From Actinomycetota bacterium (GTDB lineage: Bacteria; Actinomycetota; Acidimicrobiia; Acidimicrobiales; JACCXE01): a stretch of DNA of 8,875 nucleotides. Shown in pieces: positions 6,114-8,875 of this stretch. Location of the stretch: positions 1 through 8,875 of the forward strand of contig JACCXE010000083.1 of the NCBI GenBank assembly GCA_013697265.1, in the 5' to 3' direction. Under the pieces are notes generated by a model. It saw only the letters and a list, made by a program, of their open reading frames with translations, was not told the origin of the DNA and ran no database searches. The position numbers were made by a program, and so were the translations under genes. Positions within the stretch are counted from its first letter, which is position 1; every line of letters starts with the position of its first letter.

Positions 6114-7012
6114 GCACCGAAGACCGCCTCCGCAACGCGCTCAAGACGCGTGCGGCGACCGTGAACCCGTCAGACGACGGGTGGAACCGAATCGAGGCCC
6201 GTATGAACGCACCGCGCCGTTTCAACGCCAAGCGCATCACGACGCTGGCCGCCGCCGTCGCCGCAGCAGCCGCAGCCGCCGTGTTCGCAATCACGCAGAA
6301 CGGCAACGGCACACCGATCGTGGCCGGCAACCCCGCCACGACTTCGACCACTGCGCCACCCGCTACCAGCACTACCAGCAGTACCAGCACTACCAGCACT
6401 ACTGCGGCGTCGGTCAACTCGATACGGGGACCGAGCTACATCTACCCGTGGATTCCCGGCCCCGATAAAACCAGGTTCGACACGCCCACCGCGCTGGCCG
6501 AGGGCTTCGGCCGCGACTTCCTCGGCATGACCAACCCGACCGTTGGTGCGTATCGCAGCGGTGATGCCCACTCCGGCGAAATCGACATCCGCTCCACGCC
6601 CCGCGGCGTAGCTACCACGCTTCTCGTGCGGGAGGATGCGAACGGATGGAACGCGCTGGCGGCGTCGAGCCCGAACTTGGTGCTCGACAGGCCCACGACC
6701 TACGACGAGATTCGTTCCCCGGCCACCTTGCGCGGCAAGAGCGTGGCCTTCGAAGGCACCGTGCACGTCACCCTGCTCACGTGGGGCACCTCGATGCGCT
6801 GCGTCCCTGCTACCGACACGTGCGGGTCCGAGCCTCGGGTGCTGGCGAACTACATCTTCACCGGGCACGGCAGCGAGTTGACGCCGTTCGAAACAACGTT
6901 GAGGTTCGCACCCAACATCACCAAGACCGCGGTGCTGGTTCTCTGGACCGATTCCGCCGAAGACGGATCCTTGTTCGAAGCCACCGTGCGGCTGGTGCGC
7001 CTCGCTTCGTAG
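6110..7012 (+). CDS. Membrane-anchored Gmad2-domain protein, sigma-linked (possible anti-sigma/sensor)
   Basis: The 300-residue product has a 42-residue cytoplasmic head (MSTEDRLRNALKTR..., then DGWNRIEARM), one membrane helix at about 43-61 rich in Ala, and a Thr/Ser linker at 77-100. The outer part starts with a domain of about 90 residues (YPWIPGP, FGRDFLGM at 133-140, SGEIDI at 155-160). A Gmad2-like immunoglobulin fold follows at about 196-298: IRSPATLRGKSVAFEGTVHV (201-220), TPFETTLRF (258-266) and DGSLFEATVRLV (285-296). C231 and C238 could form a disulfide. Gmad2 was named from spore-germination-associated proteins and is a putative extracellular binding domain. The ATGA overlap with the sigma gene suggests the short head holds the sigma factor and the outer domains sense something at the wall. 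The head lacks the H-x3-C-x2-C zinc motif of common anti-sigma factors, so that role is an inference. Confidence 0.85.
   Translation: MSTEDRLRNALKTRAATVNPSDDGWNRIEARMNAPRRFNAKRITTLAAAVAAAAAAAVFAITQNGNGTPIVAGNPATTSTTAPPATSTTSSTSTTSTTAASVNSIRGPSYIYPWIPGPDKTRFDTPTALAEGFGRDFLGMTNPTVGAYRSGDAHSGEIDIRSTPRGVATTLLVREDANGWNALAASSPNLVLDRPTTYDEIRSPATLRGKSVAFEGTVHVTLLTWGTSMRCVPATDTCGSEPRVLANYIFTGHGSELTPFETTLRFAPNITKTAVLVLWTDSAEDGSLFEATVRLVRLAS
6364..6399 (+). repeat. Four tandem 9-bp units coding a Thr/Ser linker
   Basis: TACCAGCAC occurs at 6364, 6382 and 6391, with a one-base variant TACCAGCAG at 6373. The units are in frame and code for Thr-Ser-Thr repeats in the linker just outside the membrane helix of the Gmad2 protein. 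Because the unit is a multiple of three, gain or loss of copies would change linker length without a frameshift. Confidence 0.85.
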
Positions 7013-7059
7013 CCAAGACGCTTGCCATCGGCGCGTCGCAGGCGTTGACTTACACATCT

Positions 7060-7275
7060 GTGACGGATCCGGACGATGAGGCGCTTGAGCACGGAACGCG
7101 CGTAGAGGTCCGCCAACGCTTCGACGGGCGCTGGGCCCGTGGGTTCACGATCGAGCACGCCAGGGACGACGGTTACGTGGTGCGCCGGGATCTCGACGGC
7201 AGTGTGCTGCCCGAGCAATTCTCCGCCGCCGACATCCGCCACGAGCGCCGCAAGCGCAACATGTGGTGGGCCTAG
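7060..7275 (+). CDS. Small conserved-looking protein of unknown function (71 aa)
   Basis: Starting at GTG 7060 the product is 71 residues and ends with TAG at 7273-7275. It reads like one small beta-barrel: GTRVEVRQRFDGRWARGF (12-29), DDGYVVRRDLDGSVLPEQF (36-54), then a basic tail IRHERRKRNMWWA. The alternation of short strands and the G-x-R-V-E-V opening resemble Tudor/SH3-like or KOW-type folds, but I recognise no named family and claim no function. The opposite and other frames here give poor proteins, and the balanced composition with aromatic residues favours real coding. The start is the least certain part: the frame is open upstream and no ribosome binding site fits, with only GCAGG about 17 bases away. 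It follows the Gmad2 gene by 47 bases and may be read through from it. The GYD gene ends just 4 bases beyond on the other strand. Confidence 0.68.
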   Translation: MTDPDDEALEHGTRVEVRQRFDGRWARGFTIEHARDDGYVVRRDLDGSVLPEQFSAADIRHERRKRNMWWA

Positions 7276-7279
7276 GCGC

Positions 7280-7570
7280 TCACTGGTCTTTCAGGGCGGT
7301 GATGAAGTCCTCCACCGGGATCGCCGTGAGCGTCAGGGTCTTCAGGGTGCCGCGCGAGGCCAGTTTCATGGCGACGCGAGCCATGGCTTTTTCGTCGGGC
7401 GCTTCGATGATGTTGATGAAGTCGTACTGGCCGAGCGTGGCGTATTGACTGATCACCTTCACCCCCATTGCCTCGACCTCTTGCTTTACCTCGCGGATGC
7501 GCTCGGGCTGGTCGACGACCCGCGCCGCTCCGTCGGGTCCGAGGGTTGAGAGCATGATGAAAGTCGGCAC
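7280..7570 (-). CDS. GYD-domain protein
   Basis: From GTG at 7568-7570 the product is 96 residues, the normal length for stand-alone GYD proteins. It starts MPTFIMLSTLGPDGA, like family members that open MPTY-x-ML-x-TLT. It has the name-giving turn as GQYD at 47-50, inside VISQYATLGQYDFINIIEAP, and ends with a strand and helix (TLTLTAIPVEDFITALK). The fold is expected to be a ferredoxin-like dimer; no enzymatic role is established for the family, so none is given. The frame is open back to an ATG at 7717, but that extension overlaps the mannosidase gene and is not GYD-like. The GTG is supported by GGTGGA (complement of 7575-7580) 4 bases upstream. It is divergent from the mannosidase and converges on the 71-residue protein gene. 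Confidence 0.88.
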   Translation of the reverse strand: MPTFIMLSTLGPDGAARVVDQPERIREVKQEVEAMGVKVISQYATLGQYDFINIIEAPDEKAMARVAMKLASRGTLKTLTLTAIPVEDFITALKDQ

Positions 7571-7574
7571 GTCG

Positions 7575-7583
7575 TCCACCGTA
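7575..7583 (-). promoter_or_regulatory. Overlapping ribosome binding site and -10-like box of the GYD gene
   Basis: On the minus strand TACGGT (7583-7578, TANNNT) ends 7 bases before the GTG start, which would give a leaderless transcript. GGTGGA (7580-7575) overlaps it and would be a usable ribosome binding site if transcription began further upstream. Both cannot operate on the same transcript. Confidence 0.35.
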
Positions 7584-7622
7584 CGGCATGCATAACGGGC
7601 GAACACGAACAACAATGACGGG

Positions 7623-8875
7623 ATGGTCGCTCGACGGGTCAACGTCGTCCCGCACACCCACTGGGACCGCGAGTGGTATTCGCCGTACCAAAAGTTCCGC
7701 ATGCGGTTGGTCGACATGCTCGACGCGTTCCTGCCCGCACTCGACGCCGACCCGTCCTACAGCCACTTCTTGCTGGACGGACAGATGGCGGTGGTCGACG
7801 ACTACCTCGAGGTTCGGCCCGAGGCCGCTCCGGTGTTGCAGCGCCTGGCCCGTGAGGGCCGCGTGGCGATGGGCCCGTGGTACACGCTGCCCGACGAGTT
7901 CCTCGTGTCGGGTGAAACCATCATCCGCAACCTCCAAGCTGGCATCGCACGGGCCACCGAGTTCGGCGGCGCTATGGAGGTCGGCTATCTGCCCGACATG
8001 TTCGGCCACATCTCGCAGATGCCCCAGATCTTTCGGCTGTTCGGCTTCCAGCACGCAGTGGTGTGGCGGGGCGTGCCCAACGCGGTCGACCGCACCGCGT
8101 TCTTGTGGTCGTCACCCAACGGGTCGACGGTGCGAGCCGAGTATTTGTGGCGGGGCTACGGCAACGGGTCGGGCGTCAGCAAAGACCCGAAGGAACTCAT
8201 CGACCGGCTGATCGCATACGAAGAACTCACCCACGCGGCGATGGACGGACGCAACCCCACGGCGCCCGCGCCCATGCTTTGGATGAACGGCACCGACCAT
8301 CAGCCGCCCCAGCCCTGGCTCGGCCAGGTGGTGGCCGAGGTGAACGACGCACAAAGCGACTTCAAGCTGGTCATCACGACGCTGGCCAAGCACCTCAAGA
8401 GCGGGCCAACCAAAGACCTACCGAAGTGGACCGGCGAACTGCGCTCGGGGGGGCGGGCCAACCTGCTCATGGGCGTCACGTCCAACCGCACCGACGTGCG
8501 CATCGCGGCCGCCCACGCCGAGCGGGCCCTGGAACGCCGGGCCGAGCCGTTCTCGGCGCTGTTCTTGCCGCCCGAGAAGTGGCCCGAGCGCCTCTTGCAC
8601 CTGGCCTGGAAAGAGATGCTGCGCAACGCCGCGCACGATTCGATCTGCGCGTGCTCGCACGACGAGGTGGTGGACGCGGTGCTGGTGCGCTTCCAAGAGG
8701 CGCGCCAGATCGGCGAAGGCCTCGCCTACCAAGGCTTGCGGGGCTTGGCCGGGCAATGCCCATCACCCGGCGCGATCGTGGTGAACCCGGCGGCGCGCAC
8801 GCGCGGCGGACTGATCGAACTCGAGGTGCCGGGCGAAGGGCCGGCGCCGGGCGCGCAGGTGATCAGTGAACGCCC
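7623..8875 (+). CDS. Glycoside hydrolase family 38 alpha-mannosidase, N-terminal part (runs off window)
   Basis: The frame from ATG 7623 is open to the window end (417 full codons, no stop). It begins VNVVPHTHWDREWYSPYQKF, the GH38 signature, with H13 and D15 as expected zinc ligands. FLLDGQMAVVDDYLE is at 49-63, GYLPDMFGHISQMPQI at 121-136 includes the catalytic nucleophile D125, and MNGTDHQPPQPWL is at 221-233. RNAAHDSICACSHDEV at 334-349 includes the fourth zinc ligand H338, followed by the alpha-helical middle domain. GH38 enzymes are retaining, zinc-dependent alpha-mannosidases. No signal peptide is seen, so it is probably cytoplasmic, acting on imported or internal mannosides; mannosylglycerate hydrolases belong to the same family and cannot be excluded. 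Full-length members are usually 850-1,000 residues, so about half is missing. No good ribosome binding site is visible: GACGGG directly abuts the ATG. Confidence 0.93.
   Translation, partial: MVARRVNVVPHTHWDREWYSPYQKFRMRLVDMLDAFLPALDADPSYSHFLLDGQMAVVDDYLEVRPEAAPVLQRLAREGRVAMGPWYTLPDEFLVSGETIIRNLQAGIARATEFGGAMEVGYLPDMFGHISQMPQIFRLFGFQHAVVWRGVPNAVDRTAFLWSSPNGSTVRAEYLWRGYGNGSGVSKDPKELIDRLIAYEELTHAAMDGRNPTAPAPMLWMNGTDHQPPQPWLGQVVAEVNDAQSDFKLVITTLAKHLKSGPTKDLPKWTGELRSGGRANLLMGVTSNRTDVRIAAAHAERALERRAEPFSALFLPPEKWPERLLHLAWKEMLRNAAHDSICACSHDEVVDAVLVRFQEARQIGEGLAYQGLRGLAGQCPSPGAIVVNPAARTRGGLIELEVPGEGPAPGAQVISER

Noticed and set aside
5452..6417. A 321-codon open frame on the minus strand, opposite the sigma gene and the start of the Gmad2 gene.
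   Set aside because: Its product is Ala/Val/Arg-rich low-complexity sequence with no domain, and it covers well-supported genes on the plus strand and the rnhB start. It is a GC-rich shadow frame.
7017..7037. A possible hairpin (GACGC ... GCGTC) after the Gmad2 gene.
   Set aside because: Only five pairs with an 11-base loop and no T-run; too weak to call a terminator.
7272..8054. A 260-codon minus-strand frame across the GYD gene and mannosidase start.
   Set aside because: It is opposite the conserved GH38 catalytic motifs and overlaps the GYD gene in another frame; its His/Arg/Gly-rich product shows no domain.
8063..8869. A 268-codon plus-strand frame inside the mannosidase.
   Set aside because: The product is Arg/Gly/Ala-rich and the GH38 frame over the same bases carries clear catalytic residues.

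Overview
The window looks like chromosomal DNA of a high-GC actinomycete. Six 60-base lines I counted by hand run from 53% to 72% G+C. The gene content fits Actinomycetota: a SigE-type ECF sigma factor, a membrane-anchored Gmad2 protein, a short GYD protein and a GH38 mannosidase. Placement in Acidimicrobiia or a relative is an inference from the style of these proteins and has not been tested. No RNA gene, CRISPR array, insertion sequence or prophage feature was seen. No stretch longer than about 130 bases lacks a gene.

Region 1 (1-3813) is one end of a cell-surface polysaccharide locus arranged as two divergent arms. The minus arm has a SAM-dependent methyltransferase (216-1124) followed by the N-terminus of a family 2 glycosyltransferase cut by the window edge (1-196). 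The plus arm has a Wzx-type oligosaccharide flippase (1257-2708) that overlaps by 8 bases a GT4-type glycosyltransferase (2701-3813). The arms are separated by 132 bases. Together they would build, decorate and flip a lipid-linked oligosaccharide.

Region 2 (3862-5531) has an extended-SDR sugar-nucleotide epimerase/decarboxylase (3862-4839). It converges on the ribonuclease HII gene rnhB (4836-5531, minus). Their stop codons lie in the same CTAG, which forms the tip of a 10-bp hairpin that probably acts as a bidirectional terminator. The epimerase probably supplies an activated sugar to the surface pathway, but its composition is closer to the backbone genes downstream.

Region 3 (5604-7275) holds an ECF sigma factor whose stop codon overlaps the start of a single-pass membrane protein with an extracellular Gmad2-like domain. 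This has the layout of a signalling pair but lacks a recognisable zinc anti-sigma motif. A 71-residue protein of unknown function follows. The 72 bases between rnhB and the sigma gene contain overlapping candidate promoters for both directions.

Region 4 (7280-8875) has a GYD-domain protein (minus) and, divergent from it, the N-terminal 417 residues of a GH38 alpha-mannosidase that runs off the window end. Three starts (epimerase, rnhB, GYD gene) have a TANNNT box 7-8 bases upstream, the pattern expected for leaderless transcripts. I found no clearly new multi-gene system. The most promising items are the sigma/Gmad2 pair with its small neighbour, the rnhB/sigma promoter overlap and the shared-stop hairpin.
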